Of a stretch of DNA of 64,000 nucleotides, positions 1 to 10,888 are shown piece after piece (positions within the stretch are counted from its first letter, which is position 1; every line of letters starts with the position of its first letter). This DNA is from Allium sativum (Eukaryota; Streptophyta; Magnoliopsida; Asparagales; Amaryllidaceae). Both the position numbers and the translations under genes were made by a program. The notes under the pieces were generated by a model. The model did not search any database. It was not told where the DNA came from and worked only from the letters and a program-made list of their open reading frames with translations. The stretch is from NCBI GenBank assembly GCA_030737875.1, contig CM060912.1, positions 459,362,310 through 459,426,309 on the forward strand. The letters run 5' to 3'.

Positions 1-90
1 TTGCTCCAAAGGAAAAAGATAAAGGTTAAATGAAAGTTGCAAATACATCATTTGGCAGCAACCCGTGTGCGGAGCACGGGTTCGCACTAG
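1..90 (+). mobile_element. Helitron 3' terminus
   Basis: The segment ends in CTAG at 87-90 followed by host T at 91. About 5 bases upstream is a perfect 8-bp hairpin, AACCCGTG at 60-67 and CACGGGTT at 75-82, with a 7-base loop. A GC-rich hairpin just before a terminal CTRR, inserted between A and T without target duplication, is the standard plant Helitron 3' end. To the right, LTR sequence resumes that matches the intact reverse LTR around 5540, so the Helitron sits inside that LTR. The body lies off the left edge, so autonomy cannot be judged. Confidence 0.7.
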
Positions 91-573
91 TATTATATAT
101 AAATTTATAATATTTGAAACTCAAGTTTAAAATCAAAAATTAATTAGAAAAACTTAATTAGAATATGAGTAGAATTTGAAAATAGAATTTGAATTTTGAA
201 AATCAGAATTTGAAAAATAGAATTTGAAATTTGAAAATCAGAATTTGAAAAATAGAATTTGAATTTGAATTTGAATTTGAATCTGTATTTGAACCAGGAG
301 TGCTATTCAGAGTCTTACATAAACTAGACTCTATTACTATATTTATCTTGAACTCTTGATTTCTTGATTACTTATGAGTCTTGAATCTTCTCTGAATTCT
401 GAATCTGTTGAATCTCTAAAACTCTAGAACCGTACAATCTTCAATATTAATTCCCGTATACAAATCCTGCATATATGTGTATATGTATATTCCAGATAGA
501 TATGTTAGTATATATTTTATAATCAATTAATATTGAAATAAGGTTGTTGTCATCAAAACTCCATTCTCCAACA
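91..573 (-). repeat. 3' LTR of Copia-1 (partial)
   Basis: Matches the complete reverse LTR at 4605-5968 from its start (573 here, 5968 there) for about 480 bases. It contains the same run of degenerate AGAATTTGAAAATC-like short repeats (130-300; 5590-5690 in the other LTR). Its distal part is separated by the Helitron end at 1-90. Confidence 0.75.
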
Positions 574-586
574 ATCTCCCCCTTTT
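574..586 (-). promoter_or_regulatory. Polypurine tract, Copia-1
   Basis: On the minus strand this reads AAAAGGGGGAGAT and directly abuts the 3' LTR start. It is the expected plus-strand primer position and matches the tract at 6717-6727 in the sister copy. Confidence 0.7.
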
Positions 587-1071
587 GATGAAGACAACCT
601 TAATTTATAAAATATTCATACATGTTCATACCTGTTGATATTGATCCTTCTAATACTCCCCCTATCAATATAAATCCTATATATTCTACTTAAACTTAGT
701 CTATATTTTATAATTTCTCTCCCTTTGGCATTATCAAAAAAAAATTCTAAAAATACTACCCCTAAATCCTATATCTATCTATATAACTCCTATACTAAAG
801 TAAAATACTCCCCCTAAATTCTATATCTATTAAATTTATACTAAATGTCTAAGATATATGAATAACTGTCACTAAATTTATGCCTATATTTATACTAAGT
901 ATATAAACAAATCAATCCAAATATCATAATTACACCTGTTTTAAGTCATATACACAAATCAATCCAAGCACACCAATCCAAGTAATATTTACATATGTTT
1001 TAATATAGGTTTTAAGTCAAACAATCCAAACAAATTCAAACAAATCAAACCAATCAAATCATACCGAACAA
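587..1071 (-). other. AT-rich 3' noncoding tail of Copia-1
   Basis: About 485 bases between the ORF X stop and the polypurine tract. It is very AT-rich with CCTAAAT/CTCCCCCT-like strings and has no ORF. The sister copy at 6193-6716 has a similar tail, so this is part of the element. Confidence 0.55.
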
Positions 1072-2936
1072 TCAAACGTTTCTTGGGACTTCTTCCCATT
1101 CATCTTGTCCAGTGATTGGGTTCTTCTTGATGTCCTTCCAGTCTTCTTCATTGGTGATTGGTGCTTCATTGTTTTCATTTCTGAAATGAGAAGAGATTGA
1201 CCAACGAATTACGTCAAAGTGTTTCTCTTGATACTTAACCATTCTCATCTGAATTAATTATAGATGACGCTGGTTTTGTAGTATTATGGAAAGGATGTTC
1301 TTGAAGTAATTCAAAGTATCTTCAAGATTTTCACTTAAGTTATGAATTGGATTTGCCATAGTTTTGATAAGAGTTAAATAGAGAACAAGGAGAAATATTA
1401 TAATGAACTTTACTGGAAGAAATAGGCTTAAATAAGGTATGGAATTCGTTGGATTTGAATGGACATGAGTTAGTTATTTAAATTCAAATTTTGATTTTTT
1501 TTTGAAAAACTGGCAGTTATATGTCGACGTAGTCAACTATGTATGTCAACATGCTTAGTTAAATTTTTTGAAAATTTTCAAATTTTGAATCTTATGTTCC
1601 TATATTATATTATATTTAATTCTAATGTTTTTACAATAACTTAAAGATGATTTGTCATAAATAAAACTCCATTTATTACTTCTTAAAAAAGCAAATACAT
1701 CTGACTAATTAAGGCACACTAAACTCGAGATTCGAAATCAAATACAAAAATATATTAAAGATAACTTAAACTAGATGAAAAATATATTCAACGGAGGATG
1801 AAGAGGAAGATGAAATTCCAAGTTTTCTTCCTATCTTGCTAATGAACTTAGTCATTTTGGTGAAACTCTTTTTGAGCTTCTTTTGATTTTTGACTATCTT
1901 TGCTTGATTTCGAACAATCATCTCTCTGGAAATGGTTCATTTTGGTGAAACTCTTTTTGAGCTTCTTTTGATTTTTGACTATCTTTGCTTGATTTCGAAC
2001 AATCATCTCTCTGGAAATGGTTCTAGTGTTGATTGGGCACTCAACACTTTCCAAAGAAGTATCTTCTTCTTCTTCGATTTCCGTAAGCTCTTGCTCTTGT
2101 TGCATTCGAGCTTGTTTGTCTTCGAATGTCTCATAAGGTTTGAAAGTGAGTGGAATTTGCATAACCCATATGTTTGTTGAATCAAACACCTTTCTTGGTA
2201 TAAATTCTTCTCTGTGAAGATCAACTCCAAAATATTTGAAAATGCGAGTGAGATATACTCCATAGTAAAGAGTGTTCTCTTGATGATGTTTCTATGGGCT
2301 TGAACTATCTTAAGATCATGTTGACCCAATTGATGTCATATCCTCCAATATTAGCAAAGAATGCTTTTTGGACCTTGAGAATTAGGTTATTAAAATTTCT
2401 AGAACGAGGAGAGATGGTATGTTAAAGGAGAAGGTTTACGATTCTTATTTTTGGGAGGAAAAAGCGAATTTTGAATTCCATGTGAGCATCACTTTCAAAT
2501 ATGTGGTGAAAAGTTTCTAAATCGGTTTCATCAAATTTGGAATCCAAAAAATCCGAGCCCGTGCTTTTACAATTTAAGATATTGCCCAAGATTTCGCAAT
2601 CTAGAACAATTTGCATGCCTTTGACGCTACTCCAAATTTGGTCTTCATTTCCTTCGTAAAAACCGCGATAAGGTTTGCATAGAACATTTTGACAAGCTTC
2701 AGGTAACGCACTTCATCGTAATCCTGAGAGTTAATCAAGCTCAATACTTCATTGTGATTGAAAATAGAGATAAGATCATAGGATAGAAAATCTCCAAAGA
2801 TGGCAAAAGCACCCGTATTGACTTTTTCATTTGCTATATAGTCAACATAGGTTTTGATTGCTTCTCTATCATTATGGAGATAACCTTTGATGGTTTTGGT
2901 TAATTTCAGTTTCTGAGTTATGTTTGAGGAAGCCAT
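1072..2936 (-). pseudogene. ORF X of Copia-1: plant transposon protein-like, broken
   Basis: Starts at the MASSN methionine (2936); upstream in-frame codons to 3062 are probably leader. The first 112 codons are open and end at 2601. After a frameshift the reading continues in other frames (2616-2422, then through 2329-1848) and ends in a short acidic tail with MVKYQEKHFD near 1240 and a stop at 1072. The pattern YLKLVKMFYANL and, later, INWVNMIL resemble the 'putative plant transposon protein' family (PF20167-like) found as an extra ORF in many plant retroelements; that assignment is from memory of family style, not a search. Function unknown; in SIRE-type elements the extra downstream ORF is often called env-like, but I see no signal peptide or transmembrane segment. 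The same C-terminal end occurs at 6064-6192 in the sister copy. Confidence 0.5.
1853..2022. repeat. 85-bp tandem duplication inside ORF X
   Basis: Two almost identical 85-bp copies, 1853-1937 and 1938-2022, each starting CATTTTGGTGAAACTC. Because 85 is not a multiple of three the duplication shifts the frame, so the ORF reads the unit in two frames. The near identity suggests a late event. Confidence 0.85.
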
Positions 2937-3512
2937 TGAAATGTTTGTTTTGAAGAGTATAGATATGAAGAAGATAGTTTGAATTTTGAGTGAAAGGTTA
3001 GAGAGAATAGATGTATAAATAGAAATTGAATGGATATGAATTGAATAGGCACAACTTTTCAAAAATCAATGACACCTTTTCAGACCTTGGGAGTTGGTGA
3101 GAAGTTGGAGGGAAGTTTGAAAGTTTAAATCTTTGAATTTTGAATTTTGAATTTCAATTCTCAGGCCGATACATCACATATAGACATATGTATGTCGACA
3201 TACATGTGTAAATATCTCAAGAAAACAGGTTTTGTGACTTTTGGTTTTTAAATTACCGAGTTATATTTCAGGTTTAACTATTTCCTGAAATAATTCTAAT
3301 CCTAGCAAACATCCAAAATTTATTTTATTAATTATTATTATTATTTTGAGTTTTAAAATTCAAATTTAAAATTTTGAATTTTAAATGTCTAGTTTGAATT
3401 TTAAAGTTTAAATTTTAAATTCAAAACGAAGCAAGCAATCAAAGCATCCATTCAACCAAATTTAAAAATTAATTAAGGCATACTCGGTTTTTAGATCCAT
3501 TTCTTCGATATT
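2937..3512 (-). other. Spacer between gag and ORF X of Copia-1
   Basis: About 575 bases, AT-rich, with no ORF of note apart from the upstream extension of ORF X to 3062. The tract 3330-3430 is made of short TTTTGAATTT-like repeats. In an autonomous Copia element pol would lie here; no pol motif is visible. Confidence 0.5.
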
Positions 3513-4545
3513 TTATGAATTCTGAATTGCTACGAAGCACACATTGGAATTTCCATTTTTTGGCTCTTCATCACTTGATGACGAATCTGAATCATCTAAC
3601 GCTGCTGCGTATTCTCTCTTTCTTTTGTTTAATGAATTTCTATTGTCCGTTTGTTGAATTGATTTGTCTGGATATGGACATATTATCTTTATATGGCCTG
3701 GTTTATTGCAGTCATAACATCGACCATCATTTCTTTCTGAACTTCCTTGATTATTACTTTGAAAATTACTCCTCTTTCTGTATTTCTGAAATTTTCTGAA
3801 TTTTCTTATCATTAACTTTGTTTCCTCATCGTCTTCACTGCTTGAGTCTGAACCATTTATTATCGCTTTGAATGCAATAGATTTCTTTTCAGTTGGATTA
3901 TTTTTCTTTCTTTTCTATAGTTGGACTTCAACAGACATCAGATTTCCAATTAACTCCTCAATCCTCATTTCACTGACATTATGGGTTTCTTCAATTGCCA
4001 ATGTTTTCTGATTCCATTCTAAAGTCAATGAACTCAATATTTTTTTTGACTTTATCTTCTTCAAAATAAGTTTTTCCAAGTTCTATTAATGAATGCATTA
4101 TCTCTTGAAATTTGCAATACATATCATAGATAGATTCATTCTATTTCGTTTTGAATAACTCCAACTGATTAATTAACATTAATATCTTTATTTGTGTAAC
4201 TTTACTAGTTCCTTCGTGAGTAACTTGTAAAGTTCTCCAAATTTCATAGGAAGATTTACAAAATGACACTATTAAATTCATTCCTATCTAATGAACTAAA
4301 CAATATTTTCATGGCATTAGAATTGCCTTATGCAGCAGCCTTTTTTTCATTTGTCCATTGTGCAAAATTAGTTGTGGGTTTTACATATTCAGTCTATGTG
4401 CGATTACATGTGTCTAGTCCTACTGATTGTAAGTATATTTTCATTCTACATGCCCAATATGAATAATTACTACCATTAAACAGTGGTGTCTAACAGTGGA
4501 CTGACCCTCTATAAAAGTACTGTTATTACTAGTGTTGGTTGCCAT
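3513..4545 (-). pseudogene. gag: Copia gag, degenerate
   Basis: Nucleocapsid/capsid precursor of Copia-1. It starts at ATG 4545 (MATNTSNN), 42 bases inside the primer site, as usual for Copia. After a frameshift near 4480 the DUF4219/UBN2-type start FNGSNYSYWACRMKIYL is readable, followed by capsid-like text with stops (for example in FKTK*NESIYDMY), and then an open 99-codon end (3812-3513). That end carries a CCHC zinc knuckle, CYDCNKPGHIKIICP, and a Ser/Asp-rich acidic tail. At least two stops and one frameshift make it inactive. The knuckle pattern C-X2-C-X4-H-X4-C is intact. Confidence 0.75.
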
Positions 4546-4586
4546 TTTAAAATTTTCAAAAATCAGATTATGAACTTTTAGAAAGA

Positions 4587-4604
4587 CCATGATATGATAC
4601 CAAT
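4587..4604 (-). promoter_or_regulatory. Primer binding site, Copia-1
   Basis: Minus strand reads ATTGGTATCATATCATGG directly after the LTR end CCCTAACA. TGGTATCA is the usual complement to initiator tRNA-Met in plant LTR elements. Confidence 0.75.
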
Positions 4605-5968
4605 TGTTAGGGAATGCAAAATGGATCTTAAGGTAAACCTAACACTAGAGGGATGGGGTGAATAGTGTTTTCGAGGAATTTAAGAAAATATGAAACTAAT
4701 ATGATCTACTGGTTTAGATTTAAACACAAACACAGAAATAAACAAAAATATAATGAAGAAAAGGAAATAACACACCGGATTTTATACTGGCTCAGATTAC
4801 TCCTATGTCCAGTCTCACGCAATGCTGGATTGCGTAGAGTTTTATTACTATATCAATATCTAAGTACAATCCTCTTGATTTCACGACTACAAGGTTCACA
4901 CTATTTCCACCACCCTTGATTTCTTGGCTACAAGTTTAACACCATTCCCCTTCCTTGATTTCATGGCTACAAGGAACACACCGTTTCCAAGACTATCCCA
5001 AAACGATCCCAAATGATTACAACAACCCTATAACTCTTCAATATCACTTCGATTCAGAGAGTAATGAGTAGAGAGTGAGAAGAGAAGAAGTTTTACATAA
5101 TTAGAATTGAAATCGTCAGAGTATAAGTGTAGAAATCATAAAAATATGAAATAATAATGGAGGAATGAAAAGGTATAAAGATAGAGAAGAAGAATGGTTA
5201 AAAATTTCGAAATTAACCCCTATTTATAAGATTTGAAAGGTTGCAGTGCTTCTAAAACGTTACAAATGGTGAAAAGACACTTCCTTTCAAAGTTGAAAAA
5301 ATGACAGGTATATGTCGACATGCCAACATATGTATTTCAAAATTTGAAATTTGAGTATTTTTCAAGTGTTTTAATATATAATTATCAAAATTCTTGAACT
5401 AAAACATAGTGATATAAATAAGTATTATAAAGTAGAAAATCATATGAAAACATAAATATAAATTATATAAACATATTTATAAAATTATAAAGTTTAAAAC
5501 TATATAAATATAACAGTATAAAGGTATATAACTATTTAAATATATATAAATTTATAATCTTTAAAACTCAAGTTTAAAATCAAAAAGTAAAATAGAAAAA
5601 CTTAATTAGAATTTGAAAATAGAATTCGAAATTTGAAAATCAGAATTTGAAAAACAGAATTTGAATTCGAATTTGAGTTTGAATCTGAATTTGAACCTGG
5701 AGTGCTATTCAGATTCTTACATAAACTAGACTCTATTACTATATTTATCTTGAACTTTGGATTTCTTGATTACTCATGAGTCTTGAATCTTCTTTGAATT
5801 CTGAATCTCTTGAATCTGTAAAAATCTAAACTGTACAGTTTTTAATTCCTGTATACAAATCCTGCATATATATATATATATATATTCTAGATAGAGATGT
5901 AAGTATATATTTTATAATCAATTAATATTGAAATAAGTTTGTTGTCATCAAAACTCCATTCTCCAACA
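4605..5968 (-). repeat. 5' LTR of Copia-1 (complete, 1364 bp)
   Basis: Begins TGTTGGAGAATGG at 5968 and ends GCATTCCCTAACA at 4605 (minus strand). It contains a TATAAAATCC box near 4780 (minus), the SIRE-like GCGTGAGACTGG tract near 4820, and three copies of a ~40-bp unit containing GCC..GAAATCAAGG at about 4855-4990. The same parts occur in the forward copy at 6730-8130. Confidence 0.8.
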
Positions 5969-6063
5969 CTAACAAGCCTAATTATTACTTTTTAATCAAT
6001 TCATCATCATTCAAGGATATCCTATCTATAATACTACGTAATTTCGAATTGAGTCAAATAAAT

Positions 6064-6192
6064 ATGGTTGAACATCAAAAGAAGCACTATGATGCAATCT
6101 GTTGGCTAATATCTTCTCTTTTTAGAGACGAAGATAACAATTTTGCTAAAGTACCACCCACAAAAGAAGATGAAGAATGGGAAGTCATCTAA
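6064..6192 (+). pseudogene. C-terminal end of ORF X in sister copy
   Basis: 42 codons from ATG 6064 (MVEHQKKHYDAICW) to TAA 6190-6192. It parallels the Copia-1 ORF X end (MVKYQEKHFDVIRW), so the acidic C-terminus is a shared feature of the family and not chance. The rest of the ORF is absent. Confidence 0.5.
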
Positions 6193-6716
6193 AAGGATGC
6201 AAACTTTAGAGGAGACAGATGGTGGAAGTTCCAAGAGACGTCTGAAATTGATTTGAATTATTTGGTATAAATTATTTGATTGGTTTGTTTGATTTGAATA
6301 CTGTTTGAACTTGTTTGTAAATATTGTTTGGTTTGGATTGGATTTGAAACTTGTATGGATTGAAATATTTGTAAATATTAACTATAATACTTGAATAGAT
6401 TGATTTGTCTATACTTTTATGATAATATAGGCATGAATTTATGGAGAGTCATGTATATTAAGTACTTTAAGAATAAAGTATTAGAATATATAGATAGATA
6501 TAGGTTGTAGTTATTTATGGTATAGATTTAGGAGGAGTATATTTAGAATTTCTTTTTGTTGATGAGAAAAGGGGATAAATTATAAAATAAGCATTAGTTT
6601 GGCTTGGTTTAAGTAGGAGTATGTAGGATTCATGGTGACATGAGGAGTAATCGAAGAACTAGATCAAAAAGTATTGACAGGTATGAATATTTTATAAATC
6701 AAGGTTTGTCATCATC

Positions 6717-6727
6717 AAAAGGGGGAG
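6717..6727 (+). promoter_or_regulatory. Polypurine tract, sister Copia-1 copy
   Basis: AAAAGGGGGAG lies 2 bases before the LTR start at 6730, the same context as at 574-586. Confidence 0.65.
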
Positions 6728-6729
6728 CT

Positions 6730-8130
6730 TGTTAGAGAATGGAGTTTTGATGACAACAACCTTATTTCAATTATCATTATTAATTGATTATAAAAAATAT
6801 TCTAACATTTCTATCTGGAATACATATATATACACACATAAATATGCAGGGTTTGTATACAGGACTCAAATACCGAAGACTGTACAGTTTTAGAGCTCCA
6901 AGAGATTCATAATTCAGAAGAGATTCAAGACACATGAGTTATCAAGATATCATGAGTTCAAGAAAATATAGTAAATGAATCTAGTTTATATGTAAGACTC
7001 TAAATAACACTCCAGGTTCAAATTCTGATTTTCAAACTTCAAATTCTGATTTTCAAGTTTCAAAACTTGACTTTCAAATTCTGATTTTCAAATTTCAAAT
7101 TCTATTTTCAAAATTCAAACCTTGATTTCAAATTATTTTCTAATGATTTCAAACTATTATCTTACTTATGATTTCAAACATATATATATATATATATATA
7201 AGTTTATAATGTATAGTTTTAGAGTTTTATAGTTTTAAATCTTATAACTTTATAAATATGTTCATATAATATACTACTATGTTTTTATATGTTTTTATAC
7301 TTTATAAAATCTATAATAAACACTAGTTTTTATTTCAGGAATTTCTAGAATATATATTAGTTTAAAGACTTGAAAAAATCAAAATAAACATACAACTGTC
7401 ATAAATTCAATTTTTGAAGGAAGTATCTTTTCATTATTTTTAACGTTTCTGAAATGTTGCAACCATTGAGACACTATAAATTGATGCTAATTTCAAATTT
7501 TTTTAATCATTCTTCTTCTCTATCTTCACCCCTTTACATACCACCATTAATATACATCATTTTCTTGATTTCTACACTTATACTTTGCCAATTTCTACTC
7601 AAATTATTTCAAACTCGTTCTCTTCACAATCTCTATCAAATACTCTCTGAATTGAAGTGCCATTGAAGAGATATAGGGCTATTGTTACCATTTGGGAAGT
7701 GTTTGGGAAAGAGTGTGTTCGTTGTAGCCCTAAAATCAAGGAAAGGGAGCGGTGTTAACCTTGTAGCCATGAAATCAAGGTGTTTGGAGCGGTGTTAACC
7801 TTTTAGCCGTGAAATCAAGAGGTTGCACATAGATATTGATAATAATAAAATTTTGCGAAATCCAGCGTTGCGTGAGACTAGACGTAGGAGTAATCCGAAT
7901 TAGTATAAAATCCGGTGTGTTCTTTCCTTTTCTGCATTTTATAGTTGTTTATTTCTATGTTTGTGTCTGTGTTTGATTATGTGTTTGTGATCATCTCTGG
8001 TGTGATAATCATTGTGTGATTCATATAGTAGATCAAATAAGTTTAATATTTTCATAAATTCCTTATATACACTATTCACCCCCTCTCGTGTTTGTTTTTC
8101 CTCAAGATCCATATTCTGCATTCCCTAACA
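6730..8130 (+). repeat. 3' LTR of sister Copia-1 copy (1401 bp)
   Basis: Starts TGTTAGAGAATGG and ends TTCCCTAACA. It includes an (AT)n run near 7180, a TATAAAATCC box near 7908 and GCGTTGCGTGAGACTAG near 7870. The LTR end at 8130 abuts the middle of a SIRE gag reading frame, so this LTR or its element inserted into that gag. Confidence 0.8.
7722..7825 (+). repeat. 40-bp tandem repeat in Copia-1 LTR
   Basis: Three units starting near 7722, 7761 and 7801, each with a TAGCC..(T/A)GAAATCAAG core; the first two continue into GGAGCGGTGTTAACC. The reverse LTR has the matching triplet at about 4855-4990. Confidence 0.7.
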
Positions 8131-9090
8131 ATCTCAATGAAAATTTTCAAAAGCTTGAAAAAGAAGTTATGATTTTAAAAGAAAAGGAGATTAAGCTAAA
8201 AAGTAAAAACAATGTTTTGCAAAAGGATTTGGAAAATTTTAAGATGGATAAAAATTTCAAACATGAAATTGTTGAGAAAGACAATTTGTTGAAAACTGAA
8301 CAGATTTTGAATGAGCTTGAAAATGAAATCGTGAAAATCAGAAATCTCAAATGCAACAATTGTGCAAGTTTTCAAAAGGAATTGATTGAAATAAAAGAAA
8401 ATTTCAAAACCGTTAAAAATTATAACGTAATTTTGAAAAATAGTGAATCTGAAATTACTCGTATAAATCATGATTTTGAAAAAGAAATTGAAAATTTCAA
8501 AGAATTTGAAAAGCTTGAATTTGAAAAGCGTAAACGGTTTGAAACTGAGATTTCTGAGTTCAAGATTAAAGTAAAATTGCTAGAAAAATATATATGGGTT
8601 ATGAACAAAATGATGTTGAAAAGAAAAAGATCGCTATTGATCGTTGTTCTAATTTAATGAAAGAAAATGGTGAAATTCAACGACTTGAATCAACATTGGC
8701 TAAATTTTCTAACGGAGTAAAATTATTGAATATGTTAATGAAAAAACAATTTTTTGAAACTAAAAAGGGACTTGGATTTGGAAAATCTTATCAAATTGAT
8801 AATACAAATTCTAATGGTTTCAAAAGAATTTCAAATTGTGTGTTTTGTGGAAAGTTCAGACATAATCAAGATAGATGTTGGCTTAGAACTAAAAACAATT
8901 CCATTAAATGAGTTTGGAACCCAAAAGATAGCCAAATGAATTCAATTAAGACTAAACGAATTTGGGTTCCTAAGAGAATTTTAGTGGATGCTAATGGATT
9001 GTTATATAAACATGTTTGCATACCAAATTGTGTAAACAAAGATAAGAGTGGTAAAACGGTTTTTGTTAGACCATTTGATTCTATAAACAA
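8131..9090 (+). pseudogene. gag: SIRE-type Copia gag, C-terminal part
   Basis: Starts abruptly at the LTR boundary. The first about 150 codons form a Lys/Glu/Asn-rich coiled coil (LNENFQKLEKEVMILKEKE onward). After a frameshift near 8590 comes the signature region of SIRE/Maximus gag: RLESTLAKFSNGVKLLN, KKGLGFGKS, then a CCHC knuckle CVFCGKFRHNQDRCW at about 8836-8880. After a stop at 8911 and another frameshift the usual RIWVPKRI tract is readable at about 8957. The N-terminal capsid part is gone, and protease and the rest of pol do not follow. The coding strand, coiled coil, GLGF and knuckle order make the family call good. Confidence 0.7.
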
Positions 9091-10125
9091 TTAGGTACCG
9101 AAGGAGATTAAGGAACAACTTTGCGAAAGAGAGATCAAATTTAATTTGTTCCATATTATTTCTGAATTAATTATTCAGAGTTCCTTAGCCAAGAGTATCG
9201 AGTTAGTGAATCCACAACGTCAATGGTAAGTCAAGTATGATATCTAAACTCGTGTTTTATTTTTTATTTCTTTCTACTGATGCTGATTTGTATTGACACT
9301 ACCATAGATTTTTTGACATAACTTGAGCTTCTTAACTTCAAATTGCAAAACTCTTGATTTTCTGGAAATTAGGTTCAATTGTCTACAACTGTCATGTTTT
9401 GAGTATTTCCAGTTTATGAAATTAAATTGTTGAAAAACTGCAATTCATTTGAAATTTAATGTTGGACTGGTCTGTGAATTTTTAATAGTGCTGTAGTATA
9501 TTGAGCATATCTTTAACTTTATTATTTGGAATTCTGAAATTTTTGATGTTTTGAAAATCTACTGAAATATCACACAACTTTGTTGTTTTGAGTTTTGCTA
9601 ATTCACCATGGAAAGTCTTGAAAATCTACTCTCAATGCAGCGCATTATTGAAAAATGTTTTACATAACTTGTGATAATTTCATATTTTTTGGTCTTGACT
9701 TAGCTATTTAGATTCTGAAATCATTTGTAACTGATGTTATGTTGAATCTCATGGATTATAGTATTTGGATATGAATTCTGAAAATAAATTTCATCAAGTG
9801 ATTTCAAATAACTTGTTTTAGACTTGAATCATTGATTGTCCCTTGTGTTTGTTAAATATGCTCTGAAAAATTCTCTTGTGAACCTTGCTTTGAAACTGAT
9901 TTTTTTGCTGCTCTCATAAAAAGAATTGAATCAGTAAAGATATTTGAATGAGCTTGTTGATTATAAGATATGTTGAAAAATTAGTGTCTAGACTTCATTG
10001 ACTTCCATAGACAATCCGAATTACAAATGGTTTTAAGAAGTATTAGATAATTCATAATTCTACTGATTGATTTTTGAAATTGATTTTCAACTTGCACAGT
10101 TACTTCAAAAATCCCTTTTGATATT
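9091..10125 (+). other. AT-rich noncoding tract after SIRE gag
   Basis: About 1 kb, no ORF, rich in TTGAAAATCT and CTTGACTT-like strings. It is interrupted by Gypsy1 at 10125 and continues at 20752. Probably internal noncoding sequence of the SIRE-like element whose gag is at 8131-9090; I see nothing else in it. Confidence 0.4.
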
Positions 10126-10409
10126 TGTAACACCTCGTATTTCCTGTGAATAATAAAGTAACCAATTAAAGAATACTTAATTTTAAAAGTGAGAATTAAG
10201 GGAAACAGATTATGCCATTGTGTTCATCTCGGAATTCTGCTTGAGATAGAGTCCGAATTTTCGTGAATCTGACTCCGTATGAAGAAGTTATGGAGTTTAG
10301 AAGATTTCATGTTTAAACAAAAAATTATATAATTAAATAATTAATAAAACAAAAACAGTTCGAATTTTGAAAATCACGTGAATCAGCTGGGCGGGAAAAT
10401 TCCCGCCTA

Positions 10410-10512
10410 TAGGGGTCGACTCCCCTCAGGGGGGTCGATATAGGTGTCGACCCCCCAAGAGGGGTGTCGATTGGGGTGTCGACTGGGGTATCGACCCCCT
10501 ATAGGGATTGAC
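10410..10512 (+). repeat. GTCGAC/GTCGA palindrome cluster in U3 (Gypsy1)
   Basis: Around six GTCGA or TCGAC sites within 100 bases, set in runs of C and G (CCCCTCAGGGGGG). Located about 150-250 bases upstream of the TATA box. The number and spacing differ from the 3' LTR (16985-17065) and from the other families, so the cluster evolves fast while the GTCGAC core persists. Confidence 0.7.
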
Positions 10513-10658
10513 CCCTCGCCCAGATCCAAACAGTGACGATTTCTGACTTGTTGCTGAGTCATTAGGGCATAGGTGGCAATTTCTGGATAGCTCTATCTTG
10601 TCTGGACGGTTCTGATTGCTCCTAGGTTGATCTAACGGCTTACATAAACCTAAACTTC

Positions 10659-10666
10659 TATAAAAG
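10659..10666 (+). promoter_or_regulatory. TATA box of Gypsy1 5' LTR
   Basis: TATAAAAG followed by CAACCCC; the 3' LTR has the same at 17210-17217. Transcription would start about 30 bases downstream, giving a leader of about 3.5 kb before the primer site if unspliced. Confidence 0.65.
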
Positions 10667-10876
10667 CAACCCCAACCCTCAACCCTAAATCACACAATTT
10701 CATTCCAAGGAGCCACCATGCTATCCATGGTCAACCTAGCATAGCCACCATTCTTCTCCAACTAGAAAGCAAGTTAGAAGCTACGAATCAAATCTAAATT
10801 AGAAAATCGATAGTCTACGTCGAGGGATAGCTTTTCAATTTCAGAAATCAGATCCCAGAATTCAAGACCGTTCTAT

Positions 10877-10888
10877 AATTTGTAAGTT
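10877..10888 (+). promoter_or_regulatory. Candidate LTR splice donor (Gypsy1)
   Basis: ATTT followed by GTAAGTTC, a near-perfect 5' splice site about 220 bases after the TATA box. The equivalent GTAAG is retained in the 3' LTR (17400), both Gypsy2 LTRs (31527, 39455) and the reverse solo LTR (about 41980, minus). Splicing is inference. Confidence 0.4.

Larger units (their letters stand above)
91..5968 (-). mobile_element. Copia retrotransposon without pol (Copia-1, reverse)
   Basis: Read on the minus strand: 5' LTR 5968-4605, tRNA-Met-type primer site, gag, a second ORF region (ORF X), a polypurine tract, and the 3' LTR 573-91, which is cut by the Helitron and the window edge. Both LTRs begin TGTTGGAGAATGG and the complete one ends CCCTAACA. 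No protease, integrase, reverse transcriptase or RNase H motif is visible in the 4-kb internal region, which passes from gag (ending 3513) into ORF X (2936-1072). The gag type (DUF4219/UBN2-like with one zinc knuckle) and LTR ends point to the SIRE/Maximus side of Copia. It is either a non-autonomous derivative or a deletion product; a second copy at 5969-8130 with the same 3' ORF end favours a family. Confidence 0.75.
5969..8130 (+). mobile_element. 3' half of a sister Copia-1 copy (forward)
   Basis: Internal 3' tail (5969-6729) plus one LTR (6730-8130). The tail carries the same C-terminal ORF end and polypurine tract as Copia-1. Its 5' part is missing; it meets Copia-1 head-on at 5968/5969, so Copia-1 probably inserted into this copy, whose 5' part then lies off the left edge. 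Confidence 0.7.

Noticed and set aside
8131..8590. Coiled-coil protein as a possible host gene.
   Set aside because: The GLGF motif and zinc knuckle downstream in the next frame identify it as SIRE-type gag.
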